A stretch of DNA of 64,000 nucleotides. It comes from Pristionchus mayeri (Eukaryota; Nematoda; Chromadorea; Rhabditida; Neodiplogasteridae). A program made the position numbers and the translations under genes. Positions 24,960 to 36,356 of this stretch are shown here, piece by piece; position 1 is the stretch's first letter, and each line of letters starts with the position of its first letter. The stretch lies in contig BTRK01000004.1 of assembly GCA_036245805.1 (NCBI GenBank), positions 31,357,541 to 31,421,540 on the forward strand. The letters run 5' to 3'. The notes under the pieces are model-generated. The model was not told where the DNA came from and searched no databases. It saw only the letters and a program-made list of their open reading frames with translations.

Positions 24960-25954
24960 TACTGAAGGAATTGATGAATTAAATGGTTATCGATAAAAAC
25001 AGCGTCTCTACCTACAGTTGATAATATGAAATAAGCGAGAGCTGGGCTGCTGATACGCTGCTTCATTGCAATTCGCAACACTCCCCACTCCTTCAGGAAA
25101 GATTTTGAAGCTGAGGGAAGAAGGTAATTTCGAATTGCAATCTAGCATCACGTGAAAAAAACACGAGCGAAAGTGGGAAACTAAGGTGATTTTATAGGCC
25201 CTTATCTTGGTCAACAAGTACTGACTAACTAGTCACGAGTTATAATTTCAAAATATTGCTAATGTTATTTGTTATTTTCAGCTATGCTCAACGACACATG
25301 AAGCATCCTTTTTACATTCATATTGGGCTGATGCTTCAAGCATGCTTTTCAATATATACTGCTGGGATGCATATTTAAGAATTTCGAAATAATAATTTCG
25401 AAAATTTGACACTGTTTTTCAGCGGACACGTGATAGGAGGAGATTATTACCATATATTTGGATGATCCCTTTTTTGCAATTTCTTCAATGGATCAGGAGT
25501 CCGGTGGGTATCTTTATTGTCGGCTGAATAACTGAAAAACAACAAATGTTTCCATTTTCTTCTACTGCTCAATTTTAACAAGGAAGCAAACACGAGGGCA
25601 GTGAAGTTGAGCAGAAATGTGCAGCCAAATTGGTTACCCGCCCAATAATTGAGAAAAATAATTATTTATCTTTTTCTTTACCACAGTGACAATCGATAGG
25701 AAGGGATTTCATCTCTGGGGTTCCGAAGTGATTAAGATATCATTGTATGCCCTGTGAAGAAATCATTCACTCAGAAGTAGTGATTTTAAATAGGGTAGCA
25801 AAAATGGCTCTTCCAAAATGTAGAAAGAGAGAGGGGAGTCATTCGACGAGCGAGGGGTCGTAAACTCCCTCCCCTTGACTCATCGGAGGGAAGTGGTAAA
25901 CAAGTTCGGATATCCGAGTTATTGCCACCCTAATTGTAAACTTATTAGCGCTAA
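24960..25954. promoter_or_regulatory. Shared head-to-head intergenic region of Y1 and XA
   Basis: The region lies between the ATG of Y1 (minus) and the first frame of XA (plus). It is alignable by eye with 44200-45220 (Y2/XC) and, in its later part, with 29790-30960 upstream of XB. Conserved stretches include AAGCAAACACGAGGGCA and CTCCCTCCCCTTGACTCATC. It presumably contains both promoters; no specific element is identified. Confidence 0.5.
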
Positions 25955-27296
25955 TTGGATGCTTCCACCGACAAGCGTCTCGTGTTTATGAGCTTCCGTG
26001 CTTTAGAAGCTTCCGTGATCCCTTTCATTCCAGTCAGTATCATTATGTTCTTATCTTACTCTATCCTTTCTTATCCTCTTCCAAACTTTTCTCACCTGCA
26101 ACTCTTCAGCCCCCGAATCATGGCCTATCTTCTCTTCAAGCTGATCTGCAATGGAATCACTTATCGGTACTGTTTGTTATTTCTTGGTTTTACTCTTTCA
26201 ATTATTACCGACTAATCTGTTCGATTTTCAGATTCGCTGCATTCTCTTTCGAAGAAAACTGCATGAATCTTGTCAAGAAGCGTTCACCAGCCATTGCCGC
26301 CAACAATCCGTTCGACCTGCTCGACCATTGTAAGCTTTTATAAAAGTAAATTAGTCAAACATCATAAAAATCATAAAATGTTTCCAGTATTTATTCATAG
26401 TAGTGTTTTCAGGGATTCGAACACTGCTCATCAATCGAAATGAATTGCTTCTTCGTTTGTCCGAGCTCTTGCCTTCGATGCAAATTTCGAAATGCATTGG
26501 AGTGATGTAAGTTTTCAATGAAACATAATGTTATCAATGGTCTTCTGAAAGTTCAGCAATCTCAGCAACCAGAAAAAGTTCATAATAATGGATTTCGATG
26601 AAACTTAGTTTATGGGTGCAATTGTGAGCTCGTAGGAGGCCCACGGACCTGATTTGTATAAATTCCCTCATTGTTTGTGTGCTGATCTACCTGTTTGGGA
26701 TACTGTAACTCTGTTTAAATTTAATCATAAATGATTTTTACTTTACAGCACGATGAGATTTGCCCGCATTAACCTCCCGCTCTCACTCAAAGAAGAAGAA
26801 GGTGCATTGCCTGAACCGGTGGATGACATCAAAGAGAACTCCGTACAAGAACTTCACATCCTCCACTCATTCACCGTTCAGAGAGTTGTAAGTTGAAACA
26901 TTAACATTTTAATATTAATAAAATAATACTAATAAATGAATTATAGGAAGGCACGGATCAAATCGAAATCGCTGTTTCATTCACAACTCGAGAGGGAAAT
27001 TCGGAATGGGAAGCAGCACTGACAGCTTGCTTCGAGGACATGGATCAATCCATGTGCTCGATCAAGAAATCCAAAAAGGTCAGTATTAATTTGCACCCGG
27101 CGTAAATTGTTATCATCATGAAAGTTATAGCGAATGAGTGTACGGACGAGTGGAAAGGATCTGAAGGAAGTCATGAGGCGCCTCCATCCTCTCGCCGAGA
27201 AAACACAATTCCAATTAGTGCATTTCTCCCGTGTCGAACAGGAAATTGTTCGACTCTTCATCAATTTCTTCGTGCAAGGATCGATTATCGAATTGA
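25955..27296 (+). pseudogene. XA: family X gene, 3'-truncated
   Basis: Same exon order as XB: about 25955-26166 (or from the inner ATG near 26120), 26232-26329, 26413-26507, 26752-26888, 26947-27080 and 27113 on. Frames agree with XB (e.g. KDLKEVMRRLHPLAEKTQFQ). The sixth exon breaks off after SIIELI at 27296. What follows is the inverted end of that exon plus the start of the next intron, then a LINE. The four downstream exons present in XB are missing, so the product would lack its C-terminal half. Confidence 0.75.
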
Positions 27297-27370
27297 TTCT
27301 CGTATTGTCTACTCTAGTAAGGACTCTAAACAGCAACTCACTAGTCGGTACGGAAGTCAGGAGTTATCAT
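27297..27370. other. 74 bp inverted segment at the XA breakpoint
   Basis: This stretch is the reverse complement of 32383-32455 in XB, with few differences: the end of exon 6 and the first bases of intron 6. It sits directly after the truncated XA exon and before the LINE, and so marks a fold-back junction. Confidence 0.8.
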
Positions 27371-29764
27371 CATTCCAACCAGCTTGAATCCTCCTCTTAA
27401 TTTCTTTGGGATTATCTAGCGGGAGAGAAATCCATCTGCCAAGGTACTTCCCACCGTCCTTATATTCAAACTGGAGGTTATTGATTGATATTGGTTGTCT
27501 ATTATTTGCATCTTCAGTCAATAGCAATGTCTTTCCGTCGTGCACTAGCAATCCCACAGTTCCACTCGCATCGATCAACTTCTCCATCATTCTCATAAGT
27601 TCGCTTCTACTTCTAGCCACCACCACAACGTCGTCCGCATAAGAAAGTGTAGTCATTCGGACTCCATTTACCATTATTCCAAGGTTTTCCCAGATAATTT
27701 GATCCAAAGCCATTCGAAGGGTGCAGTTGAAAAGCTTGGGACTGATCGTGTCTCCCTGCTTCACACCTCGTGCAACTTTTACTTCGACCAGACTCTCGTT
27801 GACTTGGATTTTAGTAACAGTTGATTGGTACAAACGGCTTAGGATATCGATTAGCTTAGGGTGGATACCATTGATTGATAGTGCCTTCCACACAGCATTC
27901 CACTCAATTGAATCGAATGCCTTTTTGTAGTCTACTAATGCGATATGTATTGGCATGTTGTATTCGTGGCTCTTCTCAACGAGTTGGCATACTGTATGAA
28001 TATGATCAATAGTACTGTAGCCATATCGAAATCCAGCTTGACTTGAATCTTCAGCTAACTCAAGAATTGGCGATATCCGATTCAATATTGCTTTTGTAAT
28101 GACTTTTTGGACAACTGAGAGTAAGGCGATAGGACGGAAATTAGATATGTCGCTTGCTTCTCCGGACTTGTAAATCAAGGAAATTCGAGCAATCATCATT
28201 TCAGGTGGAATATCACATCAACTGATCATATCATTTAGAAATTTCGTGATCAGAGGAGAGATTGTATCGCGAGAGAGTCTCAGCATATCAGGTAAAATTT
28301 TGTCAGTACCAGCAGCATGTCCATTCTTTAAAGAGTCAATTGCCGTAGATATTTCGTCATATTGGAATTCGGGGAGATAATCTATTTCGGCAGGTTTGCA
28401 TCGCATAATCATTACTTTCGGTGAATATAAATTCTCGTAAAAATCTTTCACTTGTTCCTCAGTAGAAACTTGCGATAAGAACCCAGACTGATCTTTCAGT
28501 AGAAATCTCTTTTTTGTTGGTTCATGAGCTCTCAAAACTTTTGTAACTCCTTTTCCTCGTCGTATTGCTTCTCTAAGATCATCCTCTTTTTACTTTTTAA
28601 TATCATTTTGCAAACTTAAGCGCGCTTCCTGACAAGCAGTAACATATTCATGGGCCTTCAGAGGATCTGATCTCAATTCACATCTTCGTCGTAATAAAGC
28701 TTTGGTTTCAATTGAAAATTTCGATCTTCTCTCCTTCTCTTTCCAACAATCTGTTGCCTTCAGATTCGTAAGCGTAATTATTGATTGATAAGCTGCTTTC
28801 GTGTCATTAGGAATAGGGATGAGCACATCTGACAATGCTGACGCGTTTGCTCGATACTCATTTCTGTCAAATTTTTTTCGTTGCTGAGCGGTTCATTCTC
28901 CATTTCGTAACTCCTTCAATTTCCAGCGTCATTCTCACTAGTCGATGGTCCGTATCGTATTCGAGTCGATTGACTACCGTTGATTTGACGATAGGTGCAG
29001 AGGGAGGGCCAATGAGAAAGTCTAGTTGATGTTTGACGTCTCCTCCAGGACCCCTCCATGTCCATCTTCTGTTCATGCGGGATGCATGCCACGTATTCCA
29101 TACTCTCATCTCGAGTCTTGAGCACAATTCGACTATCCTTCTTCCACGATCATTCATCTCGGCATAGGTATAATGACCGACAATGCTTTCAATTCCCAGT
29201 TCTCTCTTCACTCTTCCATTCAAAATCTCCCAGTACAAAAGGCGTGTATCCATCGGGCGCTTTCTTGACTGCGGACTCCACTTCATCGAGGCATTGATCG
29301 TAAACGTCATCTGTTGAAGCACTTGTCGGAGCATAAACGAGGACTAGGTGGAGCTTCTTCGATGGAATAGTAAGAATCGCTAGTCTGTCATTAATTGCTC
29401 TGAATTTGGATTCATTTGCTACTTTTGATTTGACCAGAAACGCAACTCCTCGATGAGCGGAGACTCCACCCGAGTGGAACATAACAGATATGGCAAGTGG
29501 GTAGACTCACGGAACCATGACCAGCAACACGCGATTCAGTTAGTCCGATAACATCATAGTTGATTTTTGACATTGCACGATCGAACTCCAGAAGGCGAGA
29601 TTTCGATGACAGGGTCCTCACGTTTAGGGTTCCGATGACGAATTGGCGTTTGTGACTATCCATCTTGGTGTACCTCCCCTACCGCACCACCGGTTTCGTG
29701 GGGAGGGCCGGGAATGGGAGGGAGAACGGAGCGAGCGACCGCCCGTCACCCTCGCAAAGAACCG
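27371..29764 (-). mobile_element. RTE-like LINE, degenerate and 3'-truncated
   Basis: Read on the minus strand it starts near 29663 with MDSHKRQFVIGTLNVRTLS, an APE endonuclease N-terminus. It continues through LGDFEWKSE and DTDHRLVRMTLE, then a reverse transcriptase with VDYKKAFDSIEW and LSYADDVVVVA. Frameshifts and stops split it near 29410, 29190, 28850, 28560 and 28205. It ends abruptly after KEIKRRIQAGW at 27368, short of the usual C-terminal domain, where it meets the inverted XA piece. GC-rich sequence at 29670-29764 is probably its 5' UTR. Confidence 0.85.
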
Positions 29765-29814
29765 GCATCCTAATATGGCAATAATAGGAGGAGATTATTG
29801 CCATATTAGGATGC
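29765..29814. other. Short perfect hairpin at LINE / XB-upstream junction
   Basis: GCATCCTAATATGGCAATAAT at 29765-29785 is exactly mirrored at 29794-29814. Only the right half has a counterpart at the equivalent place upstream of XA (near 25440) and XC, so the left half appears to be an inverted copy created at the junction. Confidence 0.7.
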
Positions 29815-30049
29815 CCCCTTCTTGTCCGGGTGGGTATTTTTATTGTCAGCTGAATAACTGAAAAAAACACAAATGTTTCCATTTTTCTATTGCATTTAAC
29901 AAGGAAGCAAACACGAGGGCAATGAAGTTGATCAGAAATGTGCTGCCAAATTTGTCACCCGCCCAATATGTGAAAATTAATTATTTATCACAGTGACAAT
30001 CGATAAGAAAGGGATATCATATCCCTTTCCAAAGTGCTTAATACAGAAT

Positions 30050-30810
30050 ACAGAATTTATCAGGAGTCGCAAAGTTGCGCTGATCAGGCTTTAAGCGTTC
30101 CATTCTTCATTAGTTAAGCTCCACCAATTGCTTCCCTTCTCTCTTGCAATCTCATTTCTCCATCTCTCCCTTGGTCTTCCTTGTCCTCTGTTGGTAGCTC
30201 TGTTGTATGGGATCCAAGTGGTCAGCCTTCTAGTCCATCGCTCATCCATTCTTCGTATCTTATTCGCCCATTTCAACTTTCTCCTTCCAGCTTCTTCCAC
30301 ACAGTCAATTACTCGGGTTTCCATTCGCACTTTTTCGTTACTGACTCGATCCTTCCATGTGACTCCCATCATCCGTCTCTCCATTTTATGCTGTGCTACT
30401 CCTAGTGCTTGCTTGTCAGACTCCTTCAATGTCCATGTTTCACAGCCGTAGAGAACGGTCGACATGATGCAAGCATCAAAAGCCCGTTTTCTAATTTCCT
30501 TGTTGATGGATCCATGTTTGAGTAGATGCCCGATTTTCCTCCATGCTAGCCATCCGCATTGCACTCTACGCTTTATTTCCTTTGACTGATCAAGAGGAAG
30601 GCTAATCCAGCTTCCAAGATATTTCGCACCGTCCTTGTATTCGAATACTCCTCCGCTCACTTCTATATTTTCTCTTTTGGTAGCACTTGATGTTAGTAGA
30701 ATAGTTTTACTCGGGTGCACCTCCAGACCAACTCCTCCTGCAGCGTGCAATTCAATTCTGTTTTTTTGCAATTCTGTTTTTGAAGTTCAATTCTGTTTTT
30801 TGCCATATCA
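30050..30810 (-). mobile_element. LINE 3' fragment inserted upstream of XB
   Basis: The minus strand frame 30091-30771 encodes the end of an RTE-like reverse transcriptase and its C-terminal domain (KYLGSWISLPLDQSKEIKRR, YGCETWTLKESDKQ, GRPRERWRNEI). It overlaps the last part of the 27-29 kb LINE but differs in many residues, so it is a separate, 5'-truncated insertion. The flanking sequence is continuous in the equivalent region upstream of XA. Confidence 0.8.
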
Positions 30811-31048
30811 TTGTTAAGATATCTTAAGATATCATTGTATGCCCTGTGGAGAAATCATGCACCCAGAAGCAGTGATTTTAAATAGGGTAGCAAAAATGAC
30901 TCTTCCAAAAGGTAGAAAGAGAGAGGGGAGTCATTCGACGAGCGAGGGGTCGTAAACTCCCTCCCCTTGACTCATCCGAGGGAAGTGGTAAACAAGTTCG
31001 GATGTCCGAGAGTTATTGCCACCCTAATTGTAAACTTATTGGCGCTAA

Positions 31049-33279
31049 TTGGATGCTTCCACCGACAAGCGTCTCGTGTTTATGAGCTTCCGTGCTTTAG
31101 AAGCTTCCGTGATCCCTTTCATTCCAGTCAGTATCATTATGTTCTTATCTTACTCTATCCTTTCTTATGCTCTTTCAAACTTTTCTCACCTGCAACTCTT
31201 CAGCCCCCGAATCATGGCCTATCTTCTCTTCAAGCTGATCTGCGATGGAATCACTTATCGGTACTGTTTGTTATTTCTTGGTTTTACTCTTTCAATTATT
31301 ACCGACTAATCTATTCGATTTTTAGATTCGCTGCATTCTCCTGCGAAGAAAATTGCATGCATCTTGTCAAAAAGCGTTCACAAGCCGTTGTCGCCAACAA
31401 TCTGTTCGGCCTCCTCGACCATTGTAAGCTTTTATAAAAGTTAATCATTAATTAAATCAATAAATATTTAGAATATTTATGCATATTTTTTCAGTGATTC
31501 GGACACTGGAAATCAATCGAAATGGAATTCATCTTCAATACTCCGAGCTCATTCTTTCAATGGAAATTGCGAAATGCATTGTTGTGATGTGAGTTCCTTA
31601 ATGCAACACATCACGGGTCTTCTGTAAGAATTCAGAAACGTCAGCCACCAGAAAAAGTTCATAATAATGGATTTCGATGAAACTTAGTTTATGGGTGCAA
31701 TTGTGAGCTCGTAGGAGGCCCACGGACCTGATTTGTATAAATTCCCTCATTGTTTGTGTGCTGATCTACCTGTTTGGGATACTGTAACTCTGTTTAAATT
31801 TAATCATAAATGATTTTTACTTTACAGCACGATGAGATTTGCCCGCATTAACCTCCCGCTCTCACTCAAAGAAGAAGAAGGTGCATTGCCTGAACCGGTG
31901 GATGACGTCAAAGAGAACTTCGTACGAGAACTGCACATCCTCCACTCATTCACCGTTCAGAGAGTTGTAAGTTGGAACATTAATATTTTAATATTAATAA
32001 AATACTAATAAAAGAATTATAGGAAGGCACGAATCAGATCGAAATCGCTGTTTCATTCACAACTCGAGAGGGAAATTCGGAATGGGAAGCAGCACTGACA
32101 TCTTACTTCGAGGACATGGGACCATCCATGTGCTCGATTAAGAAATCCAAAAAGGTCAGTCTTCATTTGCACACGGTATAACATGATATAATAATGAAAA
32201 TAAATTTATAGCGAATCAGTGTACGGACGAATGCGAAGGATCTGATGGAAGTCATCAAACACATCCGTCCACTCGTCGAGACAACGCAATTCCAACTAGT
32301 GCACTTCTCACGCGTCGAAGAGGAAATTGTTCGACTCTTCTTCAATTTCTTCGTGCAAGGATCAATTATCGAATTGATGATAACTCCTGACTTCCGTACC
32401 GACTAGTGAGTTGCTGTTTCTAGTCCTTACTAGAGTAGACAATACGAGACAATGCAGCGAGCCCGATAGTCCCGCTCCAAGCGTAGCGGCCTTGTTGCCA
32501 CGTAACATTTCTCCCGAATTTTAAACCAAACTTCGTAAACATGAAATAACATAAAAACATTTCAGCTCGCATTGGCTAGAGTTGGTAGATGGAGTGAGAC
32601 CTTCACAGCTCAACTTCTACAGGGATCAACCAGTTACTCCTGGTAAGCATTTAATTTGTATTCTGGAATAAATACGCATTTTGCAGAAATGAGAGAGTTT
32701 CTACTCGGGTTGGCTGACAAAGTGAGGACTATTTGGATAGAAGAACCCGAGGATCCCGTCCAGTACTTGGATCTCATGCCGCTCAAACTCATTCGCAAAA
32801 TGCTAGCTCGAGAGTGCAATCACCTCCAAATCAACGGAAGAAAACACGATTTGGAACTGGCAGATGTGATGCGGTTAACCGAGGTGAGTAAATATATTTT
32901 TTTAAATATATTCGAACTACTGTAGTTTCATAAAAACAAAAAAAATCGATTACCAATATATTAATTTATTGTTCATTATATTTCAGGATTTCGAGCGAGA
33001 AAACAAGAAAGTATCTCTCATTCTTCCTGCCAGAACCAGATATATGGAGATGAAATTCGGAGCATTTCTAGTGAAGGATGAAGAGAACGAGGTAAGCCAG
33101 TGAGGCGTGTCAATTTCTTCTCCAAACCTTCTTATCATATATTTTTTCAGTCAACCATGAAGACTTCAGAACATTCAGTGAAACCAAGGAGAGCTCAGAT
33201 CGGTGACTACATGGTGCAATCTATTCATAGCCGAAAAATTTTGATTGCACATCGTGATATTGTATTGAAAGATATGTAA
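31049..33279 (+). CDS. XB: family X gene, apparently intact, product not recognised
   Basis: Ten exons join in phase: 31049 (or inner ATG 31214)-31260, 31326-31423, 31495-31588, 31828-31966, 32023-32154, 32212-32405, 32566-32642, 32687-32883, 32987-33091 and 33151-33279 (TAA). From the inner ATG the product is about 380 residues, starting MAYLLFKLICDGITYRFAAF and ending HRDIVLKDM. The longer start adds a hydrophobic stretch (PFIPVSIIMFLSYSIL), open in XA and XB but frameshifted in XC, so the inner ATG is favoured. Visible blocks are RTNAKDLMEVIKHIRPLVET, HWLELVDGVRPSQLNFYRDQ and DPVQYLDLMPLKLIRKMLAR. The layout recalls nematode F-box-associated C-terminal domains, but no such domain can be named with confidence. 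This is the only complete copy of three in the window. Confidence 0.7.
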
Positions 33280-33962
33280 ATACTTGTGATTGTACTTTCT
33301 TCATTGTGAACTTGTGAACTTATTGTGAAAACGATAAAAAAGTATACATGCGAAGCACAATTTCCTCTTATCACATTCGAAGTTTCTCCGAAACACATTC
33401 ATTGAGAGGACATTTATCAGTTTTGATCATTCGGCAGTTGCCGTGGAAGTGAATGACACTCTCTCAGTTCGACATCGTGATCTTGACGGCACTACGTCGG
33501 ATGAGAACTATGACGTCATCCGCCTTTGATATTTCAAAGGCAGCATGACGTCATAGTTCTCATCCGATCTAGTGCCTATCGATTCGTACTCGGTCACGAC
33601 AATCAACTCCCTCATCCTTCACTGTTCCTCCTTCTCCTCGATCTTCACGATGAACGGCGTTCCGATATTTTTTGTATACTCGTCCTGAAAAGAAATCATA
33701 ATTATTTGTTGCACAAACTAGGGGTTTGAAGAGTCCCGCGATCGGTACTTTCGATGAATAATCCCAAACTGTTTGTTCGCCTTACCTTTCTGTAAATGTC
33801 ATCGTTTTTACCGTAAAGGAGGATCCATGGAAGTGGCGAATCACCCGACTGTCTATAAGTTGACGCATCGTTTAAGACGGTGGAGATTCACCTACCGCTT
33901 TGTTCTGTCCTGTGATCAGGGCTTAGAGGACTGTAAATGTGCTCATATAGCAAATTAAACTA
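33280..33962. other. Downstream of XB; possible terminal exon of Y2
   Basis: XB 3' UTR, then a hairpin (33488-33576). On the minus strand 33622-33686 reads DEYTKNIGTPFIVKIEEKEE and a stop after a CAG acceptor. This resembles the YDEYTIPYQLEE opening of a family Y module and could be a remote last exon of Y2, or a relic. A hypothetical link only. Confidence 0.35.
33488..33576. mobile_element. Tiny hairpin MITE with GTCGGATGAGAAC ends
   Basis: GGCACTACGTCGGATGAGAA and its reverse complement enclose a short loop, and the stem continues through TATGACGTCAT and CCTTTGA. Related sequence forms the apex of the fold-back element at 52615 (53265-53428). Confidence 0.65.
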
Positions 33963-35202
33963 TTGGGGTGTCCGGAAAGTTCGTATAATTTTTTGTTTTA
34001 TTTTTTATTCAATGCTTTACAATTCTCAGTGACCAATGTATGCCCCCTTCTTTCTCACCACCTCCCTCCAGCGATTGGGCAGGGTCTCGATTCCTCTCTT
34101 CCAGAATGCGGGTTTCTTCGAGACCGCCCAGTTCACGAAAGCCCTCACAACTTCATCTCGATTCTTGAACTTCTTTCCTTTGCAGAAGTCAGAGAGAGAG
34201 CGGAAGCAGTGGTAGTCGCATGGGGAGAGATCCGGGGAATACGGTGGATGGGGAATCCTCTCGATCTTCAGCTCGTCCATTTTCTTCTGGGTCATCTTCG
34301 CTCGATGTGGGCGAGCATTGTCCATCAGAAGAAGAATTTTGCCCTGGTTCAGGAGTCTGGGAGGGACTCTGATCGCGACATCTTCCAGTTGTTCAGAGAA
34401 GAGGTCGGCATTGATGTTGGTGCCAGGGGCGAGGATCTCCCAGTAGATGGGACCGAGCACTGAGAAGAAGAAGCAGAGGAGTTCCTTCTTTCCGTGCTCT
34501 TCCTTCTTCGGGACGGGCGTGGGCTTCTCATCTGCATCCACCCATTGCAGTCTCCTCACAGGGTTATCGTACGTGATCCACTTCTCATCTGTAGCGATGA
34601 TGGAATTGACCCATCGAAGATTGGATCTACGATGGAGTAATTCCCGACAGACTTGAACACGATTTTTCAGATTTCGGGGGAGAGGTCATGAGGAATCACT
34701 TGTGGGAGTTTCGGCTTCTTCCCAGATCGATGGAGGATATCGGACACCGTTGATCTGGGAGTACCAGTATCCTTCTTCAACTCACGCACACTGGCCATGG
34801 GCTTGCGCTTCAGTGTGCGGAGAACGAGAGGCTGATCGAGGGAGGGAGGGCGTCCAGAGCGGGGTTGATCATCGAGACCAAACTCCTCTTTCTTGAAGCG
34901 GGAGAACCACTTATAGCAGAAGGGTATGGAGGGGGCGTCAGCTCCTTCCGACTGGGCCAGGGCAGAGTGGGCCTCCTTCACGGATCGGCCAAGACGGTAG
35001 TAATGAAGTAAAACAGCTCGGAGGTAGAGATGGGAGTCCATCACAAGAATCAATGTAGCAACTAGGAGACTGATTAAATCCTCTCACTACTCAACGTCAG
35101 AATGATGCAATACATTGTTGACAAACAGATTGCGCAATCACTGCATTTGATCGCGAACTGACTTTTTTCCGAAACATTATACGAATTTTCCGGACACCCC
35201 AA
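33963..35202 (-). mobile_element. mariner element 1, one frameshift in transposase
   Basis: Terminal repeats TTGGGGTGTCCGGAAAGTTC are mirrored at the right end and flanked by TA on both sides. Transposase on the minus strand runs 35053 to 34026, about 343 codons. The helix-turn-helix region (LGRSVKEAHSALAQSEG, RPPSLD) is followed by the catalytic domain with TDEKWITYDN, LMDNARPH and YSPDLSPCDY. There are 34 residues between the last two Asp, the DD34D signature of mariner. A single missing base near 34668 shifts the frame just before the catalytic half. Otherwise it is nearly identical to element 2. Confidence 0.92.
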
Positions 35203-35703
35203 TAAGTGATTTAATAAGTGATGAATAAGTGAATAAGTGAATAAGTGAATAAGTGATGAGGACAAGTAAGTGATTTACAGCATGGTGAATATTGTAGCTT
35301 GGACCAAAATGGGAGGGGATGAAAGAAGAAGCAGATGGAAACGAGGGAGAATCAGAGTGCGCTAAGCGGCTAATTAACATCCGGTAAGAGATTAACCCGG
35401 CAGGTATCTGCCCATTACCTATGGGGATTCCGAATGGGAGAGGCGGAGGGAAGGAGAGGGATGGGGGAGGGACCATCTGTCTTCTTCACAATTCCTAAAT
35501 GAGTCTAAATCAATCAATCTCAAAACGAGGGGTAAAGTAAACGCGTGAAATTTTCAGAAGACTTCGATGCTCGCGGAAGAACATATTAATGTATTTGTAT
35601 TACACATTGTTAATATCGAACAAAACAAATATAACAATATCATGGTAGTAAGTGAATGGATTCTGATTATTTCACTGTAGCGTGCATCCTGGCTCTCTCC
35701 TTC
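35203..35703. other. Gap with AATAAGTG microsatellite
   Basis: A repeat of AATAAGTG units lies at about 35203-35262, just outside the mariner. The remainder is GA/CT-rich and AT-rich, with no gene seen. Confidence 0.6.
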
Positions 35704-36229
35704 TCAGCCCAGGAAGCTCCGGCACGCCTGAATACGTTTCTTTCGGTAAACTGCTCATCAGAAAGGGATGTATGAAGGTAGCAATATGCCATATGATTTC
35801 CAACATTTTACACATCCCGTTAATCTAATTAGACACAATCTAAAAGTTACATTTCAATATATCGGATTCACCTCCAAGTTGTTCGACTTGCTCGCGAAGT
35901 CTCGAGATTCTGCAATCATCTCACTACTCTGTGAATATCATGCATCAATTCGGCCTACTTGTGATCCTTGCCGCGTCCTTCACTTCGTTCCTTTCTCAAT
36001 TGCACTTTGTAATATATCTCCAGCTCTTCCATATTTCCTTTCCACTGGGCGAGTTTTTGCATCTGGTGAAGTGACAACGATATACATATTACACAATATT
36101 TCTTCGAATTAAATAAATTGTAATTCTTCAATGTCTTCCAGGAGCAAATAATTTTTCTAATGGATTTCTGTTATAATGAGCTCACCTCAGACATGGCCAT
36201 GGTCTTGGCCGTTGCATATCGTGTGTACT
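35704..36229 (-). CDS. Probable 3' exons of Y2
   Basis: On the minus strand 36186-36229 reads YTRYATAKTMAMSE between CAG and GTGAGC. This has the same length and RYA core as the module 1 exon HERYANDESLTRTE of Y2 at about 41752-41793. It is followed by an exon at 35957-36066 (QKLAQWKGNMEELEIYYKVQ, then a charged stretch), aligned in position with module 1 exon FNDEREYIDGLNDYHTLY, then about 35880-35920 (ISRLREQVEQL, coiled-coil-like) and 35704-35755, ending with a stop. The inverted Y1 fragment at 19310-19745 shows the same exon directly after LPEDY, which links these exons to the module end at 39720. The intron between them holds a mariner and a 2 kb fold-back element. Confidence 0.55.
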
Positions 36230-36356
36230 GAAATGTGACAAAATTAGGGAAGGGTCGACAACTAGTTTGATAACTTTCACTCTATCAAAAATAAGAGTTG
36301 TTATATGTACTCAAATGCTTCGGGTGTGAAAAATGAACTATTTGGGAATTCGTTAA

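Noticed and set aside
30128..30451. + strand frames at 30128-30451 and 30181-30405
   Set aside because: They are antisense shadows of the LINE C-terminal domain.
35704..36229. Reading the 35.7-36.2 kb exons as a separate bZIP-like gene
   Set aside because: The coiled-coil-like ISRLREQVEQL lacks a proper basic region upstream, and the exon order matches the end of family Y, so they were assigned there.
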